Below, piece by piece: positions 1 to 9,044 of a DNA stretch of 64,000 bases; within the stretch, counting starts at the first letter, position 1; each line of letters begins with the position of its first letter. Source of the DNA: Chloroflexota bacterium (lineage in GTDB: Bacteria > Chloroflexota > Anaerolineae > Aggregatilineales > Phototrophicaceae). Under the pieces are notes generated by a model, which saw only the letters and a program-made list of their open reading frames with translations, had not been told where the DNA came from and did not search any database. Both the position numbers and the translations under genes were made by a program. Where the stretch lies: contig JAPOWG010000105.1 in NCBI GenBank assembly GCA_026707745.1, forward strand, positions 33,483 through 97,482, in the 5' to 3' direction.

Positions 1-884
1 TCGGCAAGACCCTCGGCGACGCGCAGCGCGCCGACCATGGCCGCCGCCGCGCTGATGCCCACCAGATAGCCTTCTTCGCGCGCCAGGCGCAGCGCCATGG
101 CATGCGCGTCTTCCGTGCGCACGGACAGCTTTTGATCGGCGAAGCGCGGATCAAAGATACCCGGCTGAATGGCGCTCTCCATATGTTTGAGACCCTCCAG
201 ACCATGGAAGGGAGAATCCGGCTCGACCGAAACGATTTGGATCTCGGGATTGTGATCCTTCAAGCGCCGGCCGGCGCCCATCAGGGTGCCGCTGGTGCCC
301 AGGCCCGCCACAAAATGACTGACCCCTCCGGCCGTCTGTCGCCAGACTTCGGCGCCGGTTCCATGATAGTGGGCTTGCCAATTGGCCGGGTTATTGTACT
401 GATCGGCATAGAAATAACGATCCGGCTCGCGCCTTGCCAACTCCCTCACAACGCGGATCGCGCCATCGGAACCTTCCAGGGGATCGGTGAAAACCAGGTC
501 GACATCGTAGGCGCGCAAGATGGAGATACGCTCGCGGCTGACATTTTCCGGCAAGACGAGCTTGACGCGGTAGCCCTTGGCGGCGGCGATCATGGCGTAG
601 GCGATGCCGGTATTGCCGCTGGTGCTGTCGAGGATCGTCTTGCCCGCGACCAGGCGCCCGTCAGCTTCGGCGCTGCGGATGATCTCGTAAGCGGCGCGGT
701 CCTTGACGCTGCCGCCGGGATTCTGCCATTCGGCTTTGGCGAGGATCTTGACGTTGGCGGGCAGATCACCTGCCACGCGGCGGAAGTTCAAGAGCGGCGT
801 ATTGCCGATCTGTCGCTCGATATCGAGCACAGTTTCTTCCGCGTCGTCGATGGCCTCTATCGGGTAATTTGCTAGCAAAGTCAT
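1..884 (-). CDS. cysM: Cysteine synthase, CysM-type (3' end outside window)
   Basis: PLP-dependent beta-replacement enzyme that makes cysteine from an activated serine and sulfide (or a sulfur carrier) in the cytosol. The first 294 residues are present and the C-terminus lies beyond the left edge. Visible motifs are IGNTPLL near residue 26, PGGSVKDRAA with the Schiff-base lysine, the substrate loop TSGNTG, and GLGTSGTL for the PLP phosphate. The middle section with QYNNPANWQAHY, GAEVWRQTAGGVSHFV and PGIF follows E. coli CysM more closely than CysK. The ATG at 884 is chosen because it opens the conserved frame shortly before the family core. A strong hairpin with T-runs lies just upstream (926-1004). 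CysM versus CysK, and the sulfur donor, cannot be settled from sequence alone. Confidence 0.9.
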   Translation of the reverse strand, partial: MTLLANYPIEAIDDAEETVLDIERQIGNTPLLNFRRVAGDLPANVKILAKAEWQNPGGSVKDRAAYEIIRSAEADGRLVAGKTILDSTSGNTGIAYAMIAAAKGYRVKLVLPENVSRERISILRAYDVDLVFTDPLEGSDGAIRVVRELARREPDRYFYADQYNNPANWQAHYHGTGAEVWRQTAGGVSHFVAGLGTSGTLMGAGRRLKDHNPEIQIVSVEPDSPFHGLEGLKHMESAIQPGIFDPRFADQKLSVRTEDAHAMALRLAREEGYLVGISAAAAMVGALRVAEGLA

Positions 885-925
885 GCGTTCACCGGTTTTT
901 CCTTGCTGAAAGCGCCTTAACAAAA

Positions 926-1004
926 AAGTCAACTTGCCAAAAAAATGCGCGGAATAGGACTCCGACGGTCGGTGCCTTTAGCGCGCATTCCTGCAAGTTG
1001 ACTT
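926..1004 (-). terminator. Nested hairpin with T-runs: terminator or cysM leader attenuator
   Basis: Read on the minus strand, a perfect 12-bp outer helix (AAGTCAACTTGC pairing with GCAAGTTGACTT) encloses a 7-bp inner helix (ATGCGCG/CGCGCAT) and a small apical CCGA/TCGG helix. The outer right arm is followed by six T and the inner right arm by seven T. It lies about 40 nt before the cysM start and about 200 nt after the upstream membrane-protein gene. It could end that transcript (or the short ORF at 1011-1157), or act as an attenuator for cysM. Confidence 0.55.
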
Positions 1005-1010
1005 GTGTTT

Positions 1011-1157
1011 TCAGTCTCTTTTGCTGTTCGCTGTTGCTAAAGTCACCTCATCTGACAACAACAGCAACAACAAGTCAGGTATTTCATCCGGGTCTCCGCT
1101 TTCTGCGACCACTGAGCAGAGCATAACGACTAATGTCGGGTCTGTCAACTGCTCCAT
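1011..1157 (-). CDS. Possible 48-residue ORF, unknown function
   Basis: A short minus-strand ORF starts at ATG 1157 and stops 7 nt before the hairpin at 926-1004. The predicted peptide is leucine-rich and acidic in its middle (a run of six Leu after IPD, then SDEVTLATANSKRD) and matches nothing I recognise. There is no convincing Shine-Dalgarno. Its only support is its position between a large gene and a terminator-like hairpin. The rest of the 885-1207 gap holds no recognisable feature. Confidence 0.2.
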   Translation of the reverse strand: MEQLTDPTLVVMLCSVVAESGDPDEIPDLLLLLLSDEVTLATANSKRD

Positions 1158-1207
1158 ACCGTTGACGTTGTTGCTGGCTTGTGTCTTACTAAGTGAGCGA
1201 AGCACAT

Positions 1208-3406
1208 TTATTTCGCTGCGGATGCAAAATTGAAGGCGGGCAGCTTCAACATGTTTTCTGGGTGAGGAATAGCCAGACGTTCCCCAGTATCGAAATTGTA
1301 CCATGCCACATAGATCGGGTACGCGTCTTCGAGATTCTCTGGAACTTCGAACCTGTGGCTTGTCCGCAGTGTTTCCCCCTCGTCAAGATAAACCAGCGGA
1401 ACTTTGGGTGCGGAGTCCGCTTGCATCAGAACTTCGAATGCTTGGCCGAGTTGAAACTCTTCGGCGAACACGATTGCCAGAACGCGCCAATCGCCAGACA
1501 GCCTTTTCTGCAGTCGCCAATACAATTCCAATGTATCTCCACGCGCGAAGCGAAAGGCATCGAGGCTGATGCTGTCGCCGAACAGTGTGTCCGTCCTTGT
1601 TGCGTCCTCTGGCGCGATTTCACTGTGAGACTCTCCCACGAAGGCGCCGACCGGGATGGTATAAGTTAGCCCCAGCGCGCCGTCTTCCAAAACAGGGCGA
1701 ATGTTGCTTCCGTAGGGAAATGGGTACCAGCCAATTTGCAATTGTACGAGCGAGAACCCTTTGGCGCTTTCAGGAATCTCAAGGATATATTCATCGCGAT
1801 AAATGGTATCCGGTTGCCACCAGGTCGTCGGCAAGGTTCCCCAACCCGGGAAGGTATCGATTGTGGCGATTGCCTTGTCTCGATCAATCAAGCTGATAAA
1901 CAGAGCAAGCGGCACATCGGACTGGGCGAGCGGACGCCAATAGAACGTGATCGGAATTGCGTCTCCCGCCATCCAGCGCTGTTGCGGCGGCACTTCATGG
2001 GCGATCAGCGTGATGTCTTGCCATCTTGCGAAGGTACGAACGGCGGTTTCCGGCAGGTTCTCGACGCGCGGCGGGTGATCGTAATGCGGGACAATATAGA
2101 CGAAGGGAACAATCGCAGCAAAAGCGAACATGGGTAGGGCGATCAAGCCCGCCGGTATCCTCAGCGCCGTCAAACCCAAGGCCAGCAGCAGACTGATTGC
2201 GGCGCTATACGGGAAAAGCAGGCGACCTTGCGACGCCGTAGTTTGCAAAGTAAACCAAATGACCATCGCCATACCCACGCTGACAATGGCGCCAAGGACA
2301 CAGCAAACCGTCAGTTCATACGATTTCTTCCGATTCTTTAACAGATAAACAACGAGACCTGCAAGGGCGAGCGCGGTCAAGGCATCCATCGCGACATAGT
2401 GAAATTCGTTGGTCAAGTTGGTGAACCAGCCAAACAAACCCCAATAACTGCGGCGAAAGCCCTCAAATTCCTCGGCTATCAGTCGCGGTATTGTGGTGCT
2501 TCGTCCCCCAAAGTTGGCGATCATCATTTGCGTGCCAAATAACTCCTGATAAAGCATCAGGTTTCGCCAATACCACCAGCTCGCGATGACCAACCAGCAC
2601 AGGAGCATAGATCCGCCAAGAATAACAAGTCCGCGAAGCGCGCGCTTGCGCAATGCCAGCCAGACGCCAGCCAGCGCGACGGTCACGACAAAAGCCATGG
2701 CGCTTAGCTTTGCCAAGGTCATTAGCGCTATGAATGCTGCGAGCAAGAGACTGCGCCTGGTCTGAAAGCCCTCGCGCAGCATCACAAGCAACTGCCAAGT
2801 GATCAGCGCGCCCAGCATCGCCGCCAGATTGTCATTGCTCACGGAGGTGGAAATGAACAGGAATTGTGGATTGAAGGCCACAAAGCCGGTGGTCAAAACT
2901 GCGAATCCGACTGAATCTGGCCGAATCGCCCGCGCAGACTGATATACAGCGGCTATGGTCACTGTCGCCATGCCTAATGTAACCAGGCGCATGATGTAAA
3001 TAGCCCGGGATGTGCCAGTGAGATCGGGCGGATGAGGTTGCTTGTAGAAGACCAGATTACGGTTGCCCAGCCTCCAGTGATGACCAAGGTTGACCAAGGG
3101 ATTCCGATAATAGAATTCGTCAAAGTCCTCCGTATCAACACTCAGCCATATCGGGGTCATTAACAGGTAATATAGCGGTGGCTGGCTGGCTTCTTGCTCA
3201 TAAAGATGGTCATGATCCGGCGATTGTACCGGCAAAGCGCCGTCATGTTCCGCGATCCACTTGATTACACCAAGATGGTAGATGCTGTCCGGCGATTCGA
3301 AGTTTGGGGAAGCGTATAAGTAGATCAGACCGAGGCAAAAAAATATCAATGGCAACAGCCACTGGAAGGGCAGCCCCGTAATGCCTTCGAGTCGATTCAC
3401 AAACAA
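1208..3406 (-). CDS. Polytopic membrane glycosyltransferase (GT39/ArnT-like)
   Basis: A 732-residue membrane protein with an N-terminal helix, then a periplasmic loop carrying SPDSIYHL and EQEASQPPLYYLL, the D/E-containing first-loop motifs seen in GT39/PMT/ArnT-like (GT-C fold) lipid-linked sugar transferases. About ten more hydrophobic helices follow up to residue ~440, then a soluble C-terminal half of roughly 270 residues with beta-rich spacing. By family knowledge such proteins move a sugar from a polyprenyl-phosphate donor to a protein or glycan outside the membrane. Acceptor and donor are unknown. It stands alone, with the 604-bp mobile element upstream of it and cysM downstream. The ATG at 3406 begins directly before the first membrane segment. 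Confidence 0.75.
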   Translation of the reverse strand: MFVNRLEGITGLPFQWLLPLIFFCLGLIYLYASPNFESPDSIYHLGVIKWIAEHDGALPVQSPDHDHLYEQEASQPPLYYLLMTPIWLSVDTEDFDEFYYRNPLVNLGHHWRLGNRNLVFYKQPHPPDLTGTSRAIYIMRLVTLGMATVTIAAVYQSARAIRPDSVGFAVLTTGFVAFNPQFLFISTSVSNDNLAAMLGALITWQLLVMLREGFQTRRSLLLAAFIALMTLAKLSAMAFVVTVALAGVWLALRKRALRGLVILGGSMLLCWLVIASWWYWRNLMLYQELFGTQMMIANFGGRSTTIPRLIAEEFEGFRRSYWGLFGWFTNLTNEFHYVAMDALTALALAGLVVYLLKNRKKSYELTVCCVLGAIVSVGMAMVIWFTLQTTASQGRLLFPYSAAISLLLALGLTALRIPAGLIALPMFAFAAIVPFVYIVPHYDHPPRVENLPETAVRTFARWQDITLIAHEVPPQQRWMAGDAIPITFYWRPLAQSDVPLALFISLIDRDKAIATIDTFPGWGTLPTTWWQPDTIYRDEYILEIPESAKGFSLVQLQIGWYPFPYGSNIRPVLEDGALGLTYTIPVGAFVGESHSEIAPEDATRTDTLFGDSISLDAFRFARGDTLELYWRLQKRLSGDWRVLAIVFAEEFQLGQAFEVLMQADSAPKVPLVYLDEGETLRTSHRFEVPENLEDAYPIYVAWYNFDTGERLAIPHPENMLKLPAFNFASAAK

Positions 3407-3480
3407 CGCTTAAGTTTGTCGGGTAAAATCCCCCGATATTCTAGCTTAAGGGGGCAGGAAATACACATAGGGAGATTGCC

Positions 3481-4084
3481 CAGGGCAATCGCATCAAATT
3501 ATTTTTTACCGCCGAGGACACCGAGGGTCGCGTAGACACTGACCGCCAGCGCCGAGTTTAGGGTCGTTTGTCGACTTTCCCTCTAATTCCGTCACCTGAA
3601 TACGGCAAAGTCGCCAGCGAAATTTCACCTCTTTTAATGGACCGCGATTCGCGCTAGCCGAGCAAGAATATTACTTTCTGCGAGCGCGATAGCCCAAATC
3701 CGCTCTTACGCGCCCAGCGGCTGTGGCAAATCCCCCCAAAACGCGACCATTTAGTCGCCACCCGCGCCCCAATCTGCGCTACCCTACATAAAACGCGCCT
3801 TAACAACCGAATCAGCCCGGCTGCAGGACGGACGCCAGATTGCCAAACTGCCGAAAAAACTTTTTCCCCGGCAATTGCCGCGGCGGCAACCTTTGACTTC
3901 CGGAGCTTGACTTCTGGGGCTGTGCGGGGAAATCTTTGAAGCGCCTCGCGCCTTCACGAAACCCGCCGGCCTCAAGATCCCCGAAGACGGGCAAACCGCG
4001 CATTCACAATAGGCGTCCTCGGCGGTCAAGTGTCAGTCCAATTTCCTACCATGTCAGTCGCCGCATTTTGATGCAATTGCCCTG
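3481..4084. mobile_element. 604-bp MITE-like element with 18-bp TIRs and 10-bp TSD
   Basis: The left end reads CAGGGCAATCGCATCAAA (3481-3498). The right end is its inverse, TTTGATGCAATTGCCCTG (4067-4084), with 17 of 18 positions matching. Directly outside both ends is the same 10-bp sequence GGAGATTGCC (3471-3480 and 4085-4094), as expected for a target-site duplication. No convincing transposase or other gene is inside, so it is a non-autonomous element or a deletion derivative. A 10-bp duplication suits IS4-superfamily transposases, but the family is not proven. It fills most of the gene-free stretch 3407-4223. Confidence 0.75.
3639..3738 (+). repeat. Diverged copy of the ~90-bp palindromic repeat
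   Basis: This shares the order of motifs with the other copies: ACCGCGATTCGCG, GCCGAGCA, a T-rich centre, CGAGCGCG, then ACGCGCCCAGCGGCTGTGG. It sits inside the MITE-like element and is closest to the copies at 43528 and 62959, which also contain GCCGAGCAGG and AGCGCGGTAG. Confidence 0.55.
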
Positions 4085-4223
4085 GGAGATTGCCTTGGCC
4101 GCTACCCCTGGAGGAGAAGATGTTTGCGTCTTGCGCCGATGAGTGATAAGTTCATATTCAGCGAAATGGCGCTTGGGACAGGGAAATGCCCAAACGGTTG
4201 GGTCTGTGAGGGAGCAGAATCAC

Positions 4224-5087
4224 ATGCACGATCTGGAATTGCAGCAGTATCTTTTCGACGTACAGGGATATTTGGTCATCGAAGACGCCTTGAGCTCGGA
4301 AGAGGTGGCGGCTCTGAACCGATTGATCGACGAGCAAAACTTGCCGCCGCCGGAGGCATCGCCTCGCTTTGGCAGCGCGCCGACCTTGGGATCGTCGCTC
4401 GTGGCAGTTGAGGATGTGCCGGAAAGCAAGATGAACCGAGATCGGGCAGCGCCTGTTGGTTCGGGGTTTCTCGATTGGGGGCAGCCCTTCTGCGACCTGT
4501 TGGATCATCCGGCGATCATGCCTGTGCTGCGCTTTCGCTTGGGCGATGCCTTTCGGCTGGATCGCCTCTATGGCATGTATATGCGCAAAGGCAAAGGCTA
4601 TGGCGCGCTGCATGCCGATTATGGCGCGACATCTAAACAGTCAGAGGTAGAGCCAGGCGAATACTACGCCTTCCGCAGCAACCAGATTTATGACGGATTC
4701 ATCGTGGTGGCTTGGGCGCTGTCCGACGCCGGGGGCGACCTGGGCGGTTTCTGCTGTATTCCCGGCAGCCACAAGAGCAATTACAGGTTGCCGCGGCAGA
4801 TTGACGAGAATTTTGAGCAATCGCCTCATGTGATCATGCCAGAAGTGCCGGCCGGATCGGTAGTACTTTTCACAGAGGCATTAACCCACGGTACGTCTAC
4901 CTGGCATGCCGAGCACGAACGCCGGGCGCTCTTGTACAAGTACTGCGTATCGCACATGGCTTGGACTTCAAAACGAGTGGAGATGCCGAGCTCTGTCGAA
5001 TTGACGCCGCGGCAAGAAATTCTCCTCCGCGAGCCGGGTGATCCACTGCGTCATTTCCCGTCACTCTTTGAAGAGGCTGTAGTTTGA
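4224..5087 (+). CDS. Phytanoyl-CoA dioxygenase (PhyH) family oxygenase
   Basis: A 287-residue non-heme Fe(II)/2-oxoglutarate-dependent oxygenase that would hydroxylate a small substrate, with succinate and CO2 as by-products. The iron ligands are visible as HADYG near residue 131 (H-x-D) and a distal His in EALTHGTSTWH near residue 222; the RRALLYKY segment supplies the 2-oxoglutarate Arg. CCIPGSHKSNY is the typical PhyH PGSH motif. The ATG at 4224 is preceded by AGGGAG at 9 nt spacing, so upstream in-frame codons are not used. It is followed 34 nt later by a phosphoesterase on the same strand. The substrate is unknown; PhyH proteins are numerous and diverse in Chloroflexota. Confidence 0.85.
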   Translation: MHDLELQQYLFDVQGYLVIEDALSSEEVAALNRLIDEQNLPPPEASPRFGSAPTLGSSLVAVEDVPESKMNRDRAAPVGSGFLDWGQPFCDLLDHPAIMPVLRFRLGDAFRLDRLYGMYMRKGKGYGALHADYGATSKQSEVEPGEYYAFRSNQIYDGFIVVAWALSDAGGDLGGFCCIPGSHKSNYRLPRQIDENFEQSPHVIMPEVPAGSVVLFTEALTHGTSTWHAEHERRALLYKYCVSHMAWTSKRVEMPSSVELTPRQEILLREPGDPLRHFPSLFEEAVV

Positions 5088-5121
5088 GACCGCGTCATCA
5101 ATTGCAAGGAAGGGGCGACTC

Positions 5122-5892
5122 ATGAGAATGGCGGTTTTCGCGGATATACATGGCAATCTACCGGCGTTTGAAGCGGCGCTGGCCGACATCGAGCGCTGCG
5201 GCGAGTTTGATCAGATCTGGTGCCTGGGCGATCTGGCGCTGATGGGCGGGCAGCCGCATGAATCTGTTCGGCGGCTGTGCGAACTTCGGGAAAACCTCGG
5301 CGATGACAAACTTCGGGTCATCGGCGGTAATACCGATCGCTATCTGGTGACCGGCGAGCGCATCAAGCTGGCTCCGCCGGGTGACGAGGCGCATTTCCCC
5401 GCCTGGCGCGACAACCTGCTGAGCATGAACAGCATCTACGGCTGGAATGCGGCGCGTTTGACCTGGGACGACTATGATTTGCTGCGGCAATTGCTGGGGG
5501 TAGAATTGCGGCTGAAGGTCGAGGGCTACGGTCAGGTAATTGGCTTCCACGCCATCCCCGGTCACGACGAGCCTACCGCTTTGCGTCCCGACAGCCCTGA
5601 CGAAGAAGCGGCTGACGCTTTGCTCGATCGCGCCGGACGACTGGCGCTTTGCGGGCATACGCACCTGGCGATGGACCGCCAGATTGGCGCCTGGCGGGTG
5701 ATCAATCCGGGCAGCGTCGGCTTGTCCTTCGGGGTTCCCGGTCTCGCCGAATGGGCGCTGCTGGAGTGGACGAAGGGCGAGTTGACGGTTGATTTGCGGC
5801 GCGCGCGCTACGATGTGGAGGAAACGCTGCGGACCTGGCAGACCCTGGGCTATCCGGAGATCGAGTGGATCCGCTCGCGTTTGATGGCTTGA
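5122..5892 (+). CDS. Metallophosphoesterase, YfcE/MJ0936-like
   Basis: A 256-residue calcineurin-like phosphoesterase with ordered metal-binding motifs: DIHGN (residues 8-12), GDLAL, GGNTD in place of the usual GNHD, and GHTH near residue 177, followed by INPGSVG. A dinuclear metal site hydrolysing a phosphate mono- or diester is expected; the substrate is not evident. The Asp in GGNTD replaces the usual GNHD catalytic His-Asp arrangement and may alter activity. The ATG is preceded by AAGGGGCG. It is probably cotranscribed with the PhyH gene upstream. A second, clearer member of the family is at 30076-30807. Confidence 0.85.
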   Translation: MRMAVFADIHGNLPAFEAALADIERCGEFDQIWCLGDLALMGGQPHESVRRLCELRENLGDDKLRVIGGNTDRYLVTGERIKLAPPGDEAHFPAWRDNLLSMNSIYGWNAARLTWDDYDLLRQLLGVELRLKVEGYGQVIGFHAIPGHDEPTALRPDSPDEEAADALLDRAGRLALCGHTHLAMDRQIGAWRVINPGSVGLSFGVPGLAEWALLEWTKGELTVDLRRARYDVEETLRTWQTLGYPEIEWIRSRLMA

Positions 5893-5971
5893 GTATCAGT
5901 GGTTCGATATTCCTGAGAACGCGCCACGCGCCGCCCGTCTTCGCACAGAAAACTGGCCCGGGAGACTATCC

Positions 5972-6364
5972 GTGAATCGACGACTTTTCTTCGGCATCGG
6001 TTTCGCAATCTGGCTGCTGGCGACGGTCATCTTTCGTCTTGTCGGCCACGTCCTTTTTCTTCATGAAGAGCCCGCAATTTTGTCACTGATTTGGATCGCG
6101 ACTGCCCTAGGCTTGGTCGCAATTGCTCTACTGCTGTTTCGCTGGCAGGGATTAAAGCGCGCGCAGCGCTTTGAAGCGGCTGTGCTGATGGTGATATCCG
6201 GCATGATTCTGGACGCCTTCATCACGGAGGGCTTTGCAGTTGTCTTCACCAATATGTCAGCCGACGCGGCAGGCAGCTTTGGCGCCTGGCTATTGCTGGC
6301 TTATGCCTGCGTGCTATTGACCCCGTTCTTGCCGCCCGGCCATGATCAGGGCGGATCGACTTGA
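5972..6364 (+). CDS. DUF5367-family small membrane protein
   Basis: A 130-residue protein with four predicted transmembrane helices and little soluble sequence. The opening RRLFFGIGFAIWLLATVIFRL and the DAFITEG motif near residue 82 resemble DUF5367 proteins, whose function is unknown. The start is preceded by GGGAGAC. Its last 19 bases overlap the 3' end of the convergent membrane-protein gene at 6346-7575. No operon partner is evident. Confidence 0.7.
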   Translation: MNRRLFFGIGFAIWLLATVIFRLVGHVLFLHEEPAILSLIWIATALGLVAIALLLFRWQGLKRAQRFEAAVLMVISGMILDAFITEGFAVVFTNMSADAAGSFGAWLLLAYACVLLTPFLPPGHDQGGST

Positions 6365-7575
6365 ATCTTCGGACGCCGCGCCCAGAAGCCCAGCGCCAAG
6401 GTCATGATGCCAATCGCCACTGCTAGCAAGCAGATGATCCAGATCTGCGTCAGCGGCGCGGTCATCTCGAGTATTCTCGCGCCATCCAGCGCAAAACTGT
6501 CGCGCAGATAGATCTCCACCACGCCGCGGCATCCTTGAACGATCGTCGACAATGCCACGCCAAAGGCGATCAGCCAGAGGGGCGCGTAACCCGTAACACG
6601 TCTGTTGCCGCCGCGTAATTCAGTGGCGACGCTGTTGAGACAGGCGCAAAGGATCGCCAGCAGCGCCCAGCTCATTATCCAGTCTTGCGCGGCCTGCAAT
6701 GCCGTGTTCTGCAGGGCATTGTTGAGCATTGCTTGCAGACTAATCGCGCCCAGGAAACCGCCGGCAACCAGCCAAAAGAGCGTCGCGACGGCTGTCCAGT
6801 GAGGCGCCAGCGACATATCATTGTTGCGCAGGCTAAGCGCGCGGTAAGCGTGACCGGCCAGGATTGTATAACAGAGGACGATCAGGGGCGTGGCGCTGAT
6901 GCTGACAAGGGGCGGCAGCCCCAGTGTGGCGATGCTTATCAGGCTGCCAGACAGAAAAAGCAGGACCGCAACGATCTTGACACCATCGTTCGCCCAGTCC
7001 CGCTCAACCCTGCTGAAACGGGTCATCAGCCAGAATGCCGCGCTCAACGCGGCGATGCTATAAGCGACATGCCATTGAAAGAGGTCCAGGACCTTGTCCC
7101 AGGGTGAACTCGCGAAGGGCTTTGCCAGGGAACTGACGCAGACCAGCAGCATGCCCGCTTGCCAGACGCGTGTAAAAGCCGAAGCCTCTTTGCCGGGGGA
7201 GGTCAATGCGAGCAGCGCCAGCAGGCCTAGGGCACTTAGCGCGTCAAGGAGACTGCCCCGGAGAAAGGGGCTGGCAATCAGCGTAACGATGATCAGGGCG
7301 ATCCAGGCGCGCTGAAAAACTTGCAGCATCCGCTCGGAAAGGGAGTCGGACGCCATGGTAGTGCCAGCCCCGACCAGCCCCGTCAGTATCACCAGCGACA
7401 AACAGCGAGCGCTAAGGCCTTTGACCGTTTCTTCGTCGAAATGGAGCGCCAGGGGATTCGCTGGAAGCTGAAACAGCGCCTCCAGCAGGAAACTCGCACT
7501 GTACAGCATCAGCAATAGAACGATCAGGCTCAAAAACTGATACTGGATCTTGCCGCGGGGAGACAGTCTGATCAT
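6346..7575 (-). CDS. Polytopic membrane protein, unknown function
   Basis: A 409-residue protein with about 11-12 hydrophobic helices distributed along its whole length and short polar loops. Possible membrane-embedded histidines lie in FQWHVAYS and ILAGHAYRAL, but I do not recognise a family motif and assign no activity. It begins 5 nt after the stop of the GT39-like gene at 7581-9002, so the two are almost certainly cotranscribed and may act in the same surface-glycan process. The two genes converge on, and slightly overlap, the DUF5367 gene. Confidence 0.65.
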   Translation of the reverse strand: MIRLSPRGKIQYQFLSLIVLLLMLYSASFLLEALFQLPANPLALHFDEETVKGLSARCLSLVILTGLVGAGTTMASDSLSERMLQVFQRAWIALIIVTLIASPFLRGSLLDALSALGLLALLALTSPGKEASAFTRVWQAGMLLVCVSSLAKPFASSPWDKVLDLFQWHVAYSIAALSAAFWLMTRFSRVERDWANDGVKIVAVLLFLSGSLISIATLGLPPLVSISATPLIVLCYTILAGHAYRALSLRNNDMSLAPHWTAVATLFWLVAGGFLGAISLQAMLNNALQNTALQAAQDWIMSWALLAILCACLNSVATELRGGNRRVTGYAPLWLIAFGVALSTIVQGCRGVVEIYLRDSFALDGARILEMTAPLTQIWIICLLAVAIGIMTLALGFWARRPKIQVDPP

Positions 7576-7580
7576 GCGAA

Positions 7581-9002
7581 TTATGCTGGGCTTCGAAAGA
7601 CCTGCGCCGGTCCGTGACCGAAAATACCGTCAACGGTAAAGCGCAATTGATAGTCCCTTTGGACAATCGCCATCAACCGCAGGATGCCCGGCTCGCCGGC
7701 GGCGATCATATCGGGAAAGATCACAACCCAGGTCGGTGCTTGCCTTGACCATTCGTCGATCAAAGCCGGCAAAACAAAATCGGGCCGGAAGTACCAACGC
7801 CAGCCCTTGATCCAGGCGCCGGGCGGCAGCAGACCGGTACGGGCATGTAGTTGGGGCGTGCTGTCGGTTTCGGGCAAGACGAAGAGCGTTTCCTCCGGCG
7901 CGCTTTCGAGAAGCAATTGGGCGACGACCTCGTCGAACTCGTCATAGCCCAAAGTCGCGCCGGGCCCCAGGGAGGTCGGGATGTAGGTTACCGCGCCGGT
8001 CCAGAGCCAGCCGACGCCGATGCCTAGCGCCAGTCCGGCGAAGACCGTTTGCGAAACTTGCCACTGACGTGGATCCGCAAACTGGGGCAAGGTCCATGCC
8101 AAAACCATGCCGGACATCACCGCGGCGAAGGGCAGGTGCCCCATGCCGTGGATCTCGCCGAAGCGCGGATAGAGCACGGTCAGCGTCGCCAGCCATACCA
8201 GCGCGAGCAAAAGCAGTCGACGCTTGTCCCGCCGCAGCGCGAGCAACGCGAAGGGAAAGACGAGCAAATTGCCCAGCAGCAGCTTGCGAAATAGATCGCC
8301 ATCGAGCGGCACCCCATCCATGAAGCCATGCAGGTTGAATGTCCAGTTCCAGAAGATATAGCTGTCCAGCAGGCCGCTCGCCGCCAGCGCCAGCCATTGC
8401 AGCCCCGGCAATGTCAGCGCCGCCAGCGCGTAAACGAGCGAGAACCTGCGGTTTTCGGTGACTGTTAACCAGATGCCGACGAGAGCGACAGCCAGCCAGG
8501 CATGTTGCTTGAAGAGCGTCGCCGCGCCCATTAACAAACCCGTCAGCGCGATTTGCTTGTGTGTCGGACGTTCCTCCGCGTGATAATAAACGGTCAAAGC
8601 CAGCAGGACGCAGAGCGCCAGCAGGGTGTCGAAATAGAGCATGATATTGCCGTAGACGGGCTCCCACCAAACCCAGTACAGCGCGGCTAGCGCGCCGGCG
8701 GAGGGCTTGCCGCTCAGCCTTGTCGCCAGGTGATAGATCAACAGGGTCAAGGCGACAACCAGGGCGGTATTGAGGACTTTGATCAGCAGCGCTGGATCCA
8801 CAGTGGGCAGCAGGGCTTGAGCGGCGGCGCCCAGCAAGGAACTGCCGGGGGCGTGCTGCTCCCAGATATCGGCGAAAAGCGTCTTGCCCCGATTCATCAT
8901 CCAGGGGATGGCCAACTGGCCCGAATGCGCCGCCGGCGACAGCCAGAACAGGTGGCTCAAGACCTGAAACAGAATTAGGGCAAAGAGCAAGAGGCGCGCC
9001 AC
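7581..9002 (-). CDS. GT39-like membrane glycosyltransferase
   Basis: A 473-residue integral membrane protein with about 10-11 helices. After the first helix comes GKTLFADIWEQHAPGSS, the acidic first-loop motif with a D and a following PG found in GT39/PMT-like polyprenyl-linked sugar transferases. The start is set at GTG 9002: AGGAG lies 6 nt upstream on the minus strand and the protein then opens directly with its first membrane helix. A longer in-frame reading from 9110 would add 36 residues encoded by the dispersed repeat at 9045-9125, which is not believable as protein. Downstream partner: the 12-TM protein 5 nt away. Confidence 0.75.
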   Translation of the reverse strand: MARLLLFALILFQVLSHLFWLSPAAHSGQLAIPWMMNRGKTLFADIWEQHAPGSSLLGAAAQALLPTVDPALLIKVLNTALVVALTLLIYHLATRLSGKPSAGALAALYWVWWEPVYGNIMLYFDTLLALCVLLALTVYYHAEERPTHKQIALTGLLMGAATLFKQHAWLAVALVGIWLTVTENRRFSLVYALAALTLPGLQWLALAASGLLDSYIFWNWTFNLHGFMDGVPLDGDLFRKLLLGNLLVFPFALLALRRDKRRLLLLALVWLATLTVLYPRFGEIHGMGHLPFAAVMSGMVLAWTLPQFADPRQWQVSQTVFAGLALGIGVGWLWTGAVTYIPTSLGPGATLGYDEFDEVVAQLLLESAPEETLFVLPETDSTPQLHARTGLLPPGAWIKGWRWYFRPDFVLPALIDEWSRQAPTWVVIFPDMIAAGEPGILRLMAIVQRDYQLRFTVDGIFGHGPAQVFRSPA

Positions 9003-9044
9003 GACGAACTCCTGAATAGCGGCGGGAACTGCCCCACATCCTAA

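Noticed and set aside
102..875. 257-codon plus-strand ORF
   Set aside because: It is the antisense of the clear CysM-type gene on the minus strand, and its product has no family features.
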